64,000 nt of DNA. Source: Cenococcum geophilum 1.58 (Eukaryota > Ascomycota > Dothideomycetes > Gloniales > Gloniaceae). The notes beneath the pieces were generated by a model. That model had not been told where the DNA came from. It saw nothing but the letters and a program-made list of their open reading frames with translations, and searched no databases. The position numbers and the translations under genes were made by a program. The stretch lies in the NCBI GenBank assembly GCA_001692895.1, contig KV748200.1, positions 16,204 through 80,203 on the forward strand, read 5' to 3'. Below, one piece after another: positions 42,850-56,579 of the stretch (positions within the stretch are counted from its first letter, which is position 1; every line of letters begins with the position of its first letter).

Positions 42850-45800
42850 TATATAGTATAACTGCGGCAACACAAACTACTGTCTCGTAAGGCCTTTACT
42901 AGATGGTCTAGACCTAGAGAAATACTATATCCTTACTATATAAGAGCCGTACTATAATACCTATATATAATTAACATACTGCCCCTAAGGATTTTAGCTC
43001 CTATATAAACCAAAAGCAGCTATACGCGTGTGCTTTATAATTAGTAAGGCTATTAGCCTATCCTTATGGTTATAGCAGGCAGTTAACCTAAATATTATAG
43101 TTATAACAATCCAGACATATAGGGGACTGGTATAAATCATTAATGTATATAACCCTAGGGTTAAAGGGGTCTTATAAATAGAGAATATTATATTAGTAAT
43201 AAGCTTGCTAGAAACCAAAGGCATAGAGTTTATCCTACTAGGAGATATAAACCTCTACTACCCGTGGTAGGGGGGTATCTATATTACTGCTAATTAACAG
43301 GCAGAGTGCTTACTAAGAGCTATAGATACCTAGGGCCTTAAGTTGGCCACCCCCCTAAAAGTAACTATATGGTAATAAGGAACCTCTAAAAGTATAATTA
43401 ACCTTATATTTATGGACGAAGGCCTATACTAGAGACTTAAAAGGTGTAACCCTAAAGAAGAATAGGCACTTGCCTTAGACTATATCCCCATCTAAATACA
43501 GCTAGATTTAGATATTAAGGCGTAATTAAGTAGTAAAAGATATATAATAAGGAAGTTTAAGATAAACAGTTTCCTTAATATAGTTAAACAATAACTCTAA
43601 GACCTAGAAGAAATCCACCCGATTCTAAATAAGCGAGGCTTATTAGCTACCCCTAAGGAAATCGACTAAAGACTAGAAAGGATTTAGGTAGCAATTAAAA
43701 ATAGGCTAAAAGAGCACTGCCCGGTCTTAAAACTAGGCCCCTATACGCGACACGCATAGTCCATATAATGCGCGGTTCTTATTACCAGCTAATAATAAGT
43801 AAGAAGGAAATATATAAGTAGCTATAACCCTAAAGACAAGAGACGATATAAAGACATGAGAAACCAGTTAAAGAATACCTTAAAGAAAGAAGTAAGGAAT
43901 AACTGGAGACGGTTTATAAACGAGTATACTTTTAACCCAAGCCTCCCCTATAATAAGGGCCTTTGGGCTATAGTAAAATAGGTAAAAAAAAAGGTAGGGC
44001 GCCTAGTAGAAGATTTATACCTACTACCCCTATAAAGAGCAGGGGAATTATAGGCTATTAATAACAATAATAAGAAGGTAAAGATCCTTATAAAAAGGTT
44101 CTTCCCCTAACCAGCTCTAGTAGACCTTAGTAATATTACGGGTAAAACACCGGTAACTTACCTAAGGGTTAACAGCGATATAATAATAGAGGAAATGGCC
44201 AGAACTATTAGCTACCTTTTAAATAATATAGTACTAGGACTAGATAGGATTCTAAATAAGGCCTTAAAAACCTATAGACCACTTATAGCACCCTAGCTTA
44301 TAGATATAGCTAGGGCATGCTTTACTATAGGCTACTACCCATAACTTAGAAGAGCTATAACAATGGTTATTTTACAGAAAAAAGGTAAAGCAGATTACTT
44401 AATCCCAGGAAGCTACCGCCCTATTGCCTTAGAAAACACCCTTAGCAAGATCTTAGAAAAGGTAATAGCGGACTATATAGTAGACACGGCTAAGGAATAT
44501 AACCTACTACTATAAAGCCAAATAGGGGCAAGAAAGAACCGCTTAATACTATTAGCACTTACGCTACTCACTACCACTATTAAATCCACATGGGCGATGC
44601 GAAGGGACTTTATAGTATTAATACTTAGCCTAGATATTAGCGGCGCCTATAATAACATACCCTATAAGCGTCTCTTATATATCCTTAGGGTAAAAGGCTT
44701 CCTAGAATAGATTATATAATTTATTTAAGGGTTTATAGATTAGAAAGAAATATTACTAGTCTTTAGTAGATACTAGAGCCCCCCTATCGCAATTATAATA
44801 GAAATACCACAAGAATCACCCCTCTTGCCTATACTCTTTCTTTTCTTTATAAGCAACCTACTTAACTCCTTTAAGGAAGGGGCAACCTAGGAGATAGGCT
44901 TTATTAATAATATAAACCTAATTATATACGGGCCAATAGCTATAGAAAATTGCAGAATATTAGAGAAAGCTTATAACACCTATATAGAATGGGCAAGACG
45001 ATATAGAGTCCAATTCTTACTAGAGAAATACCAGCTAATCTACTTTATAAAAAAACGCAACCAATCTATAGATCTTTAGCATATAATTTGCATCTAAGGC
45101 TTTAGGGGTTAACTAGTTTAGGGTCTAAGGGTATTAGGAGTATAGGTAGATAGTAAGCTTTAGTGGAGTGTATATACGGCATAAGTGGCCTATAAGGGCT
45201 AAGTATAGTATATTGCATTATCTAGGATCGTTAATTCTATATAGGGTCCATGCTTTTAGAGGTTATGCCTACTATATATAGCAGTTGTCCGGCCAACTAT
45301 AATATATAGGTCCAGTATTTAGGCCATTAGAGAATCTAAGAAAGGCCCCCCTAAATCACTCCTTAAACCACTCCAAAAGGTCTAAATAGCCTGCCTTTAG
45401 AGTATAATAGGCGGATATAAGCGAACGGTTATAGCACTGCTTAAAAAGGAAGCCAATATTTCCCCCTTATAACTATATATTAAAGCCGCTGTAATATAAA
45501 GGGCGTAAAATAAACGCAACTCTAATATTATAAAGTATATTAAGATACGCCTAAATAAACTATAGAGGGACCCTAGGGCGCCCTATAGGAGAACAAACTA
45601 ACAACCCTAAAGTAGGGAAGATATATTAGAGAAACAGGTAAAGAAAGTAGAAAAAAAATAGTGCCGCTTTAGGGCCTAGGCCTATATAGAGGAGGAAGGG
45701 AGACGCGTAAGAGGCTAGTAAAGATAATAGTAAGAAAGAGAAAGGAGTAAAAGTAGAGTATAAAAGAATGCTAGGAAACCATCTACCGTAATATAATACT

Positions 45801-46080
45801 AGCTGGACTAATGCTAAAAAGGCGTATAGGAGTTAAAGGTACAGAGGCTAACTAAGGTAAGAGGAACCTAAGCCGTAGTATAGTTAATGCTATAGGGGAT
45901 AAACACTCTAGGGCTCTAAGAAGGCCTAATAAAGGCAGAAAATATAATAGCAATACTCTTAAGAACAGGAATAATAGGACTAAAAGACTGGCTCTACTAG
46001 GTGGGTATTCTAGTAGGTAGCCTAAGATGCAAATATGGCTAGTTAAGATAGACACTAAAATATATAATACTGTTATGCCC
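42850..46080 (+). pseudogene. LINE C ORF2: endonuclease and reverse transcriptase, inactivated
   Basis: Endonuclease motifs include NYCLVRPLL-like residues (about 42880) and FILLGDINLYYPW (about 43235), the Gly-Asp-x-Asn core. RT motifs include SYRPIALENTLSKILEKVI (about 44415-44465), ILSLDISGAYNN (about 44625), EIPQESPLLPILF (about 44800) and FINNINLIIYG (about 44905, the acidic box now Asn-Asn). The C-terminal LLRTGIIGLKD (about 45955) and CPLY (about 46075) match the usual LINE end. Stops throughout, mainly TAG and TAA. Confidence 0.85.
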
Positions 46081-49000
46081 CTTATATACTAACCAAGAAG
46101 CAATACTCTTAGTAGCTAGTATAGAGAACTATAATATACTGCTCTTAATATAAAAAGGCCTTAAGGCGGTTACCTAGTAGCTTATTAGCTAAAATATACT
46201 AAACTAGTTTTAGGTTATAAAGGAAATGGTAATAGAGGGCGGGGGGGCGAGCAATAGGCGCCCCCTAATAACTCTACAGTGGTAGAGTAAAGTTTACAAT
46301 ACTAGCGCGTCCGTAGGCTTATTACGGCAGCAGTAGTTCCTAAAAAGGTTAAAAAGTAAGGTAGTAGAGCACTATAGGTGACTTGTAGGCGCCTTGTAGG
46401 CGCCTTATAGGCGAGTCCCAAAAGGTAGGGAAATGGATTATAGGGTTTTCTTAAATAGAGTTTTCTCCCTATATGTATATAAGGAGTAGTCCGTATAGGC
46501 CCAATAGGGATCCAAATCGGACGTTAAGCAATAAATAATAATATTTCCTTTTTACTTATTATTAGCTAGTTATAAGAACTATATATTATACGGACTATAC
46601 GTATTACGTATAGGGGCCCGGTCTTAAGACTAAGCAGTACTCTTCTAGCCCGTTTTTAATTGCTGCCTAGATCCTTTTTAGTCTTTGGTTAATTTCCTTA
46701 GGGGTAGCTAATAAGCCTCGCTTATTTAGTATCAGGTGGATTTCTTCTAGGTCTTAGAGTTGTTATTTAATTATATTAAGGAAACTGTTTACCTTAAGCA
46801 TCCTTATTACATATCTTTTACTATTTAGTTACGCCTTAATGTCTAAATCTAGCTATATCTAGATGGGGATATGGTATAAGGTAAGTGCCTATTCTTTTTT
46901 AGGGTTATACCTTTTAAGTCTCTAGTATAGGCCTTTGTCTATAAATATAAGGTTAATTATACTTCTAGTGGGTCCTTATTGCTATATAATTGCTCTAGGG
47001 GGGGTAGCTAGCTTAAGGCCCCAGGTGTCTATAGCTTTTAGTAGGCACTTTGCCTATTATTTAGCAGTGACGTAGATACCCCCCTACCGTAGGTGGTAGA
47101 GGTTTATATCTCCTAATAGGATAGACTCTATGCCTTTAGTTTTGAGTAAGCTTATTACTAATATAATATTCTCTATTTATAGGACCCCTTTAACCTTAGG
47201 GTTATATACATTAATAATTTATACTAGTCCTCTATATATCTGGATTGTTATAACTATAATATCTAGATTAACTACTTGCTATAACTATAAGGATAGGCTA
47301 ATAGTCTTGCTAATTATAAAGTATACGTATATGGCTGCTTTTAGTTTATATAGGAGCTGGAATCCTTAGGGGCAGTATATTAATTATATATAGGTATTAT
47401 AGTACGGCTCTTGTATAGTAAGGATATAGTGTTTTTCTAGGTCTAAACTATCTAGTAAGGGCCTTATAAGACGGTGGTTTATATTACTATAGTTATACTA
47501 TATAATAGATAGGTAGCGGACCCCCAGCAAGGGTCCTTTGCCTTTTTATTATTCCTTACTTCTTCTATTTCTACTTTCTCTAGGGTATTTAAAACGTCTG
47601 TCTCTTATATCTGCACCCTAGTTACTACTTATTTTATATAGAGCCTTCTATTCCTATATCTTATATTCCTACTAGCACTTCTATATTTAAATCTGATATT
47701 ATCTTTAGTTCTTCCCCTATTCTTACTAGTTAGCTATATACCCTTTAAGAGTTAGCTACAAATGTTATATTTACCGCGTTAAGTCTAATTCTTAATTATC
47801 CCGGTCTTAAGCTTGCTATAGCTGTCTATAAGGGTCTTCCTATAGGGCGTCCTCTCCCTTATGTCCCCTATAACCCTTATATCCCTATATAGTCTAGTAA
47901 TATCGCGCAGCGTTACTTCTAGCCCGTTAAGGCTTAGGATAGCTAGCCTAGCCCCCTAGTATTAAAGGTAGGAAACGCTAGAAAGGCACCTGCGCCCCCC
48001 TAGCTTATCGCCTATTGTTTTTATTTGTATAACCTAGCGTACAGTTATTCCCGTAGCTGTTAAGCTCTTACCTTCTATCTCCTATATTTAATACAGTCTT
48101 CTCTCTCTTACGCCTTATATATGCTTTAGTGGCAGTTTACGCATTTTATTTAGTCTTAATTTAGGTAGTGTCTTATATTATAGGGGCCTGTACAGTAGCC
48201 GTAGCATACCTATACTGCGTATATAGATTAAGTGTGTCCCTATTATACGCAGCAATAACATTATTTTAGGCGAAGTCTGTAGTTATAGAGCCTTACGTTA
48301 TATATAAGGCTATTTATAATAATACCTTTTTAAATAAGGAGTTTTTGCATTCCTAGTATATGTATACTAATAATAAGGGAGCTATATGTTTAACTAGCGT
48401 TTCCCTAGCAAGTCTCTAGCAACCCTTATATTCTTTTATTATTTTTATTATATACTTAGTTTACATTTCCTATTAAAGCTATTAGATTTAGGTAATCTTA
48501 AGTCCTAGTATAAGGCGTTCCATTTATTTTACTATCTTATTTATAGTTACTATATTATCCGCCTAGCGTCCCTTTTTTACCCTAAGGCTTAGGGGAACCG
48601 CTAGGACTTTAACTGGGTAATCTTTATGGAGCACTTTTATACTAATACGTTCTCTTAACCTATCCCCTACTCTAACGGCTCGTTCCTTTACCTATTAGTC
48701 CCTTAAGGTAACTTTAATATCTCCGCTCCTAAGGTACCGGACTATAATAGTATTATAGACCTCTTTATAAATCTTTATAAGGACTTTTATTTCTAATTAT
48801 CCCCTAAGCCCCTCTGCTTTTTCTATATTTAGTTATATTATAATTATATACCCGGATATTATCTTTAGGGGGGTAGGTTCCCTATACTATAAACGCGCAG
48901 CTATAGTGGCCTAGGTGCGGTTCGCCGGTAAAAAGGGGTTTTATTTATTTTTAATTTTGCTTAGCTGTTAGAGGATTTAATTAAGGGTTTACTAGAGGGG

Positions 49001-49394
49001 CGCTTAAGGTTCGCTAGATTGGCGGAGCTATTCTACTAGCTGCATTAGTTCGTTATAGCTAATAGTTGCTCCCCTATAACTATGGATACTAAATACATCT
49101 AATAGGCTTTATATTTTATTAAATGCCTTCTTAATAGAGGTCTTTCCACTTTATAGTGTAGTATTCGCCCGTTTTTATTATAAAGGGCTATTACTAGGCG
49201 TAGTTCTGGTAAACGCGCGCAAGTATAAACTACCGTCGTTTAACGTATGCCTCCCCTGCGATGTATATATCTTAGGGGGATTCTCTAGGTATTTTTTAGG
49301 GTTCTTTTAGTTGGTTTTAGTCTTTTTAGGCCAGGTGTGGCAAGAGCTCCTTTTTGGCGTGTAGGTTATGTTTACTAATAGCTAAATATGTAAT

Positions 49395-49450
49395 GGAGAT
49401 AATTTATCTAGTTAGAGAATAGACTAAAATTACCTTCCTTTATTAGGGAA
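49395..49450 (+). other. Short gypsy 1 segment between LINE B and LINE D
   Basis: Only 56 bp separate the two LINE insertions. The segment belongs to the protease-RT linker region of gypsy 1. Confidence 0.7.
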
Positions 49451-51013
49451 ATCCGAACTAATTATAATAATAATTTATTGCTTAACGTCCAATTTAAATC
49501 CCTATTAGGCCTACGCGAACTACTCCTTATATATATATAGGGAGAAAACTCTATTTAAGAAAACCCCGTAATCTATCTTCCTGCCTTTTAGGACTTGCCT
49601 ATAAGGCGCCTACAAGGCGCCTATAAATTACCTATAGTACTCCTACTATCTTACTTTTTAACCTCTTTAGGAACCACTACTGCTGTAATAAGCCTACGGA
49701 CGCGCTAGTATTGTAAACTTTACTCTACTACTATAGAGTTATTAGGGGGCGCCTGTTACTTACCCCCCTACCCTCTATTACTATTTCCCTTATAACCTAG
49801 AACTAGTTTAGTACATTTTAGCTAATAAGCCACTAGGTAACCGCCTTAAGGCCTTTTTGTATTAAGAGCAGTATATTATAGTTCTCTATACTAGCTACTA
49901 AAAGCATTACTTTTTAGTTAGTGCGTAAGGGGCATAATAGTATTATATGTTTTAGTGTCTGTTTTAGCCAGCTATATTTATATCTTAGGCTACCTACTAG
50001 AACACCTACCCAGTAGAGCTAATCTTTTAGTCCTATTATTCCTATTCTTAAGAGTGTCGCTATTATATTTTCTGCCTTTATTAGGCCTTCTTAGAGTCCT
50101 AAAGTGTTTACCCCCTATAGCGTTAATTATACTACAGCTTAGGTTCCTCTTGCCTTAGTTAGCCTCTATACCTTTAACTCCTATATACCTCTCTAGCGTT
50201 AGTCTAACCAGTATTATATTACGGTAGATAGTTTCCTAGCGTTCTTTTATACTCTGCTTTAGCTCCTTTCTTTCTCTTACTATTATCTTTACTAGCCTCT
50301 TACGCGTTTCCCTTCCTCCTTTATATAGGCCTGGGCCCTAAAGTAGCACTATTTTTCTTCTACTTTCTTTACCTGTTTCTCTAATATGTCTTCTCTACTT
50401 TAGGGTTATTAGTTTGTTCTCCTATGGCGCCCTAGGGTCCCTCCATAGTTTATTTAGGCGTATCTTAATATACTTTATAATATTAGAGTTGCGTTTATTT
50501 TAGGCCCTTTATATTGCAGCGGCTTTAATATATAGTTATAGGGGGGGAATATTAGCTTCCTTCTTAAGAAGAGCTATAGCCGTTCGCTTATATCCGCCTA
50601 TTATACTCTAAAGGCAGGCTATTTAGACCTTTTAGAGTAGTTTAAGGAGCGACTTAGGGGGGCCTTTTTTAGATTCTCCAATGGCCTAAATACTAGACCT
50701 ATACGTTATGGTTAGCCAGATAACTGCTATATATAGTAGGCGTGACCTTTAAAAGCATAGGCCCTATATAGAATTAACGATCCTAGATAATATAATATAC
50801 TATACTTAGCCCTTATAGGCTGCTTACGCCGTATATGCGCTCTACTAGAGCTTATTGTCTACCCATACTCCTAATACTCTTAGGCCCTAAACTGGTTAAC
50901 CCCTAAAGCCTTAAATGCGGATTATATGCTAGAGATCTATAGGTTGGTTGCGTTTTCTTATAAAATAAATTAGCTGGTATTTCTCTAGTAAGAATTAAAC
51001 TCTATATCGTCTT

Positions 51014-51190
51014 TGTCGGTATTACCCGGGGGGTACTATAATTGCAATATAAGGTAACAGGTTCTTTGATTTATTTGTGTCTTTTTCGCAGAGGATTGTA
51101 AGGATCGCGGTGCCTAAATAGGGGGCTGATGAGTCACCGTAAGGATGACTAATTAGAGACATAACTACGTAACCTCTACTCGTACAGACA
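51014..51190. mobile_element. Miniature solo LTR, 177 bp, with 5-bp TSD
   Basis: Starts TGTCGGTATTACC and ends GTACAGACA; flanked by GTCTT on both sides (51009-51013 and 51191-51195). The other LINE copies lack it. It is not AT-shifted, so it is probably recent. The 5-bp duplication and TGTC...GACA ends are those of an LTR. No full-length partner is in the window. Confidence 0.82.
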
Positions 51191-54100
51191 GTCTTACTTA
51201 TTCTATATAGGTGTTATAAGCTTTCTCTAGCATTCTATAATTCTCTACGGCTAATAGCCCGTATATAATTAGGTTTATATCGTTAATAAAGTCTATTTCT
51301 TAGGTCGCCCCTTTTTTAAAGGAGTTAAGCAGGTTGCTTATAAAGAAAAGGAAGAGTATAGGCGAGAGGGGTAATCCTTATAGTATTCCTGTTATAACTA
51401 TAATAGGGGGGCTCTAGTATCTGCTAAAGACTAGTAATGTTTCTTTCTAACCTATAAACCCTTAAATAAATTATATAATCTATTTTAGGAAGCCTTTTGC
51501 CCTAAGGATGTATAGGAGACGCTTATAGGGTATATTATTGTAGGCGCCACTAATATCTAGGCTAAGCATTAATACTATAAAGTCCCTTTGTATCGCCTAT
51601 GTAGATTTAATAGTAGTAGCAAGTAGCGTAAGTGCTAATAGTATTAAGCGGTTCTTTCTTGCCCCTATTTAGCTCTATAGTAGTAGGGCGTATTCCTTAG
51701 CCGTATCTACTATATAGTCCGCTATTACCTTTTCTAAGATCTTGCTAAGGGTATTTTTTAAGGCAATAAGGCGGTAGCTTCCTAGGATTAAGTAATATAC
51801 TTTACCTTTTTTATTATAGGATAACCGTCGTTATAGATCTTCTAAGTCGTGGGTAATAGCCTATAGTAAAGCATGCTCTAACTATATCTATAAGCTAGGG
51901 TGCTATAAGTAGTCTATAGGTCTTTAAGGCCTTATTTAGAATCCTATCTAGACCTAGTACTATATTATTCAAAAGGCGGCTAATAGTTCTAGCCATTTCC
52001 TCTGTTATTATATCGCTGTTAACCCACAGGCGAGTTATTAGTGCTTTACCTATAATGTTACTAAGGTCTGCTAGAGCCGGTTAGGGGAAGAACCTTTCTA
52101 TAAGGATCTTTGCCTTCTTATCATTATTATTAGTGGCCTATAATTCCCCTGCTCTTTATAGGGGTAGTAAGTATAAGTCTTTTACTAGTCGCCCTACCTT
52201 TTTCTTTACCTATTTTATTATAGCCTATAGGCCCTTATTATAGGGGAGGCTCGGGTTAAAAGTATACTTATTTATAAATTGTCTCCAGTTATTCCTTGCC
52301 TTTTTTTTAGGGTATTCTTTAACTAGTTTCTTGTATCTTTATATTGTCTCTTATCTTTAGGGTTATAGCTACTTAAGTATTTCCTTCTCACTTATTGTTG
52401 GCTAGCTATAAGAACCGCGTATTATATGGACTATATATATCGCGTATAGGGGCCCGGTCTTAAGACCGGGCAGTGCTCTTTTAGCCTATTTTTAATTGCT
52501 GCCTAGATCCTTTCTAGTCTTTGGTTAATTTCTTTAGGGGTAGCTAATAAGCCTCGCTTATTTAGTATTAGGTGGATTTCTTCTAGGTCTTAGAGTTGTT
52601 ATTTAACTATATTAAGGAAACTGTCTACCTTAAGCATCCTTATTACGTATCTTTTGCTATTTAGTTATGCCTTAATATCTAAATCTAGCTGTATCTGGAT
52701 AGGGATATAGTCTAAGGTAAGTGCCTATTTTTCTTTAGGGTTATACCTTTTAAGTCTCTGGTATAGGCATTTATCTATAAATATAAGGTTAATTATACTT
52801 TTAGCGGGTCCTCATTACCATATAATTGCTCTAGGGGGGGTGGCCAGCTTAAGGCCCTAGGTGTCTATAGCTTTTAGTAGGCACTCTACCTATTGTTTAG
52901 CAGCGACGTAGATACCCCCCTACTATAGGTAGTAGAGGTTTATATCTCCTAATAGGATAGACTTTATACCTTTGGTTTTAAGTAAGCTTATTACTAATAT
53001 AATATTCTCTATTTATAGGACCCCTTTAACCCTAGGGTTATATATATTAATAATTTGTACCAGTCCTTTATATATCTGGATTATTATAACTATAATATCT
53101 AGATTAACTGCCTGCTATAACTATAAGGATAGGCTAATAGTCTTACTAATTATAAAGTATACGCGTATAGCTGCTTTTAGTTTATATAGGAGCTAAAATC
53201 CTTAGGGGTAGTATATCAATTATATATAGGTATTATAGTACGGCTCTTATATAGTAAGGATATAGTATTTCTCTAGGTCTAGACTGTCTAGTAAGGGCCT
53301 TATAAGACGGTAGTTTGTATTGCTATAGTTATACTATATAATAGATAGGTAGCGGACCCCTAGTAAGGGTCCTTCGCCTCTCTATTATTCCTTACTTCTT
53401 CTATTTCCACTTTCTTTAGGGTATTTAAAACTTCTATCTCTTATGTCTATACCCTAGTTACTACTTATTTTATATAGAGCCTTCCATTCCTATGTTTTAT
53501 GTTCCTACTAGCGCTTTTATATCTAAATCTAATATTATCTCCGGTTCTTCCCCTATTCTTACTAGTTAGCTATTACCCTTTAAGAGTTGGCTGCGAATGT
53601 TATATTTGCCGCATTAAGTCTAATTCTTAATTATCCTGGTCTTAAGCTTGCTATAGCTGTCTATAAGGGTCTTCCTATAGGGTATCCTCTCCCTTATGTC
53701 CCCTATAACCCTTATATCCCTATACGGTTTAGTAATATTACGCGGCGTCGCTTTTAGCCTATTAAGGCTTAGGATAGCTGGCCTAGCCCCTTAGTATTAA
53801 AGGTAGGAAACGCTAGAAAGGCACCTGCGCCCCCCTAGCTTATTGCTTGTTATTTCCATTTATATAACCTAGCGTGTAGTTATTCCTATAGCTGTTAAGC
53901 TCTTACCTTCTATCTCCTGTATTTAATGCAGTCTTCTCTCTCCTACGCCTTATATATACTTTAATAGCAGTTTATATATTTTATTTAGTTTTAATTTAGG
54001 CAGTGTCTTATATTATAGGGGCCTATATAGTGGCCGTAGTATACCTATACTGCATATATAGATTAAGTATATCCCTATTATACGTAGCGATAATATTATT

Positions 54101-54958
54101 CTAGGCGGAGTCTGTAGTTATAGAGCCTTACGTCATATATAAGGCCATTTATAATAATACCTTTTTAAATAAGGAGTTTTTGCATTCTTAGTGTATATAT
54201 ACTGACAATAAGGGAGCTATACGTTTAACTAGCGTTTCTCTAGCAAGTCTCTAGCGACCCTTATATTCTTTTATTATTTTTATTATATACTTAGTTTGCA
54301 TTTTCCTATTAAAGCTATTAGATTTAAGTAATCTTAAGTCCTAGTATAAGGCGTTCCATTTAATTTACTATCTTATATATAATTGCTATATTATCCGCTT
54401 AGCATCCCTTTTCTACCCTAAGGCTTAGGGGAACCGCTAGGACTTTAACTGGGTAATCTTTACGGAGCACTTTTATGCCAATACGTTCTCCTAGCCTATC
54501 CCCTACCCTAACAGCTCGTTCCTTTACCTATTAGTCCCTTAAGGTAACTCTAATATCTCCGCTCCTAAGGTGCCGGACTATAATAGCGTTATAGACCTCT
54601 TTATAAATCTTTATAAAGACTTCTGTTTCTAATTATCCCCTAAGCCCCTCTACTTTTTCTATGTTTAGTTATATTATAATTATATACCTAGATATTATCT
54701 TTAGGGGGGTAGGTTCCATATACTATAGATATATAGCTATAGCGGCCTAGGTGCGGTTTACCGGTAAAAAGGGTTTTTATTTATTTTTAATTTTGCTTAG
54801 CCGTTAGAGAATTTAATTAAGGGTTTACTAAAGGGGCGCCTAAGGTTCGCTAGATTAGCGGAGCCATTCTGCTAGCTGTATTAGTTCATTATAGCTAATA
54901 GTTACTTCCCCGCAATTATAGATACTAGACACATCTAATAGGCTTTATATTTTATTAG

Positions 54959-55936
54959 TAGTTCTTTAATTAACGTCTAATACGGATCCTATCTAGGCCT
55001 ATGCAGACTACTCTGTTATAGGGGGAAAACTTATAATTTATAGGAAGAAAACCCTGCAGTTGGGTTGGGGGAGGAAAAACCTTATAAGCNACCTTAGTAG
55101 GATAAAAAACCCCGGTTTGCCATGTCCGTCCGTAGCGGCGGCCCTGCGGGCCTACGGCTACGTCCTGTCCTCCTTAGATGTTCGAACTCCTTGGGAACCA
55201 CTGCTTCCTTTACCAGGACATACAGTCCTTGCGATTGATTGATTGCTATACTGTTGTTTCCCATATCTTGGCCATCCCCTATATGCTATCTCTTGTTTAA
55301 CCATTGCCATATACGCCTTACCTCCCCCCCCCTAGGGCCATCGAAGGCGTAAGGGGGATTTATCCATCTATAAACTACCACTACAGGCAAGCGGGATGTG
55401 TGTGCCTGGGTATCTTTTATACCTAGGCCCCAGCTGCTAGGCCCTCTCTAAGGGTTACCACTCCGTCGAAAGGAGACAAGGAAAACCGTACGGTGTTATC
55501 CAGGCTTGCAGGTAGTACTTAGTCGTTTTTTTAATGGTGAGTGACCGCATGCTCCGCGGGCGATCGCCCTAGGGGTTAGGAGGGGCCGTATATTTGCTCG
55601 CTGCTCGTCCGTTCGCAATTGCTCGTTCGTCGATGTAAGGTCGTCGATGCTTTCTGTTGGGGGTCGGGGGATGCTATTAAATGCCGTGCATTTATGTTGG
55701 ATCGTACAGGTGCTTAGTAGGGGAACAGTAATGGCTGTATTGTGAAGGGGTACCGTCTGTAGTGGTTTTCGAGATCTCACCATCCCATGTGAAAACCTTT
55801 CACTACGCCCCACGACGCACACAACCACCACTAGGCCCACCAGCACGCGCTATGCGACGTCTCTGCGTTGGCTCTGGATAAGACCAGGTTCGTAGCCGTC
55901 ACCACGTACAGGTGCAGAGTCCGGTTTCGACGACCA
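54959..55936 (-). mobile_element. ~1 kb non-autonomous retroelement, copy 2, with TSD
   Basis: 978 bp on the minus strand, flanked by the 15-bp duplication TTTATATTTTATTAG (54944-54958 and 55937-55951). It matches 9465-10494 over its length; the 5' ~100 bp is nearly identical (CGGACTCTGCACCTGTACGT). The 3' end (plus strand TAATTAACGTCTAATACGGATCC) again resembles the LINE 3' end. It is inserted in the leader of LINE D. GC-rich and only lightly altered, so younger than its host. No convincing protein frame. Confidence 0.88.
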
Positions 55937-56579
55937 TTTATATTTTATTAGATGCCTTCTTAATAGAGGTCTTTCCGCTTTATAGTGTGATATTCGCCCG
56001 TTTTTATTGTGGAGGGCTATTGCTAGGCGTGGTTCTGGTAGACGCGCGTAAGTATAAACCACCGTCATTTAACGTGTGCCTCCCCTGCGATGTATGTATC
56101 TTAGGGGGATTCTCTAAGTGTTTTTTAGGGTTCTTTTGGTTGGTTTTAGTCTTTTTAGGCCGGGTGTAGCAAGAGCTCCTTTTAGCGTTCAAGTAGGCTT
56201 ATATATCTATTAGTAACTATATCCGAACTAATTATAAGATACTAGCCGTAAGGGCTAACCCTACCTATTAATAGGATGTTAGGGACTGCGACCTAGCCTT
56301 TACCTAAGAAGATACCTATTATAAGGCCGGAAGGAACTCTTTTATACTAATAAAAATACTTTCCTAAAGCGCTACGGTTAATAAAGACTCTATATATAGT
56401 AGCGGGATAGATAGCGATATAAACAACGTCTAAATTATATAGATTTAACTAATATAAAAGAGAACATATTAATAGGATATAAGAGATAACCTCTAAAAGA
56501 TACAATAGGAGCTAAAAGGAGTAATAATAACGCCTTTACCCTAAAAGCCCCTAAGGTTTTATACACTCCTATTATTATA

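Larger units (their letters stand above)
40698..46541 (+). mobile_element. LINE C: full-length Tad1-type LINE inserted in LINE B
   Basis: 5844 bp on the plus strand. It is flanked by a 15-bp duplication TATTTCCTTTTTGCT / TATTTCCTTTTTACT (40683-40697 and 46542-46556). Order: leader (40698 to about 41170), ORF1 (about 41170-42600), ORF2 with endonuclease (about 42850-43500), reverse transcriptase (about 44380-45080) and cysteine-rich end (about 45960-46080), a 3' untranslated end, and an (AAT)n tail. The leader includes a stretch (40733-41029) conserved in LINEs B and D. A small solo LTR sits in ORF1. It is inactivated by many stops. Confidence 0.9.
37954..49378 (-). mobile_element. LINE B: Tad1-type LINE, split by LINE C
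   Basis: Minus-strand LINE in two parts, 37954-40697 (3' end, RT) and 46542-49378 (endonuclease, ORF1, 5' end). It is flanked by the duplication TAGCTAAATATATAAT / TAGCTAAATATGTAAT (37938-37953 and 49379-49394). It has an (AAT)n tail. Its 5' end resembles those of LINE C and LINE D (GGAGCTCTTGCCACACCTGG on the coding strand), so its leader is of the C/D type and not of the LINE A type. Frames are interrupted throughout. Confidence 0.88.
49468..56220 (-). mobile_element. LINE D: Tad1-type LINE with TSD and two later insertions
   Basis: Minus-strand LINE flanked by the 17-bp duplication ATCCGAACTAATTATAA (49451-49467 and 56221-56237). Same layout as LINE C: (AAT)n tail and 3' end near 49468-49930, ORF2 RT (about 51300-52250) and endonuclease (about 52700-53340), ORF1 (about 53560-54900), leader with the 5' end near 56190. 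It is interrupted by a 177-bp solo LTR at 51014 and a ~1 kb non-autonomous element at 54959. Frames carry many stops. Confidence 0.9.

Noticed and set aside
47130-47369. Frame LSKLITNIIFSIYRTPLTLG opposite the LINE endonuclease, recurring at 42994 and 52972
   Set aside because: Antisense shadow of the endonuclease block; same reasoning.
51106-51150. CTGATGA followed by a GTCACC-GTAA-GGATGAC hairpin in the 177-bp LTR, resembling a hammerhead ribozyme core
   Set aside because: I do not see the GAAA box that should follow stem II or a matching outer stem with a cleavage site. Chance resemblance is more likely; a covariance-model search would settle it.
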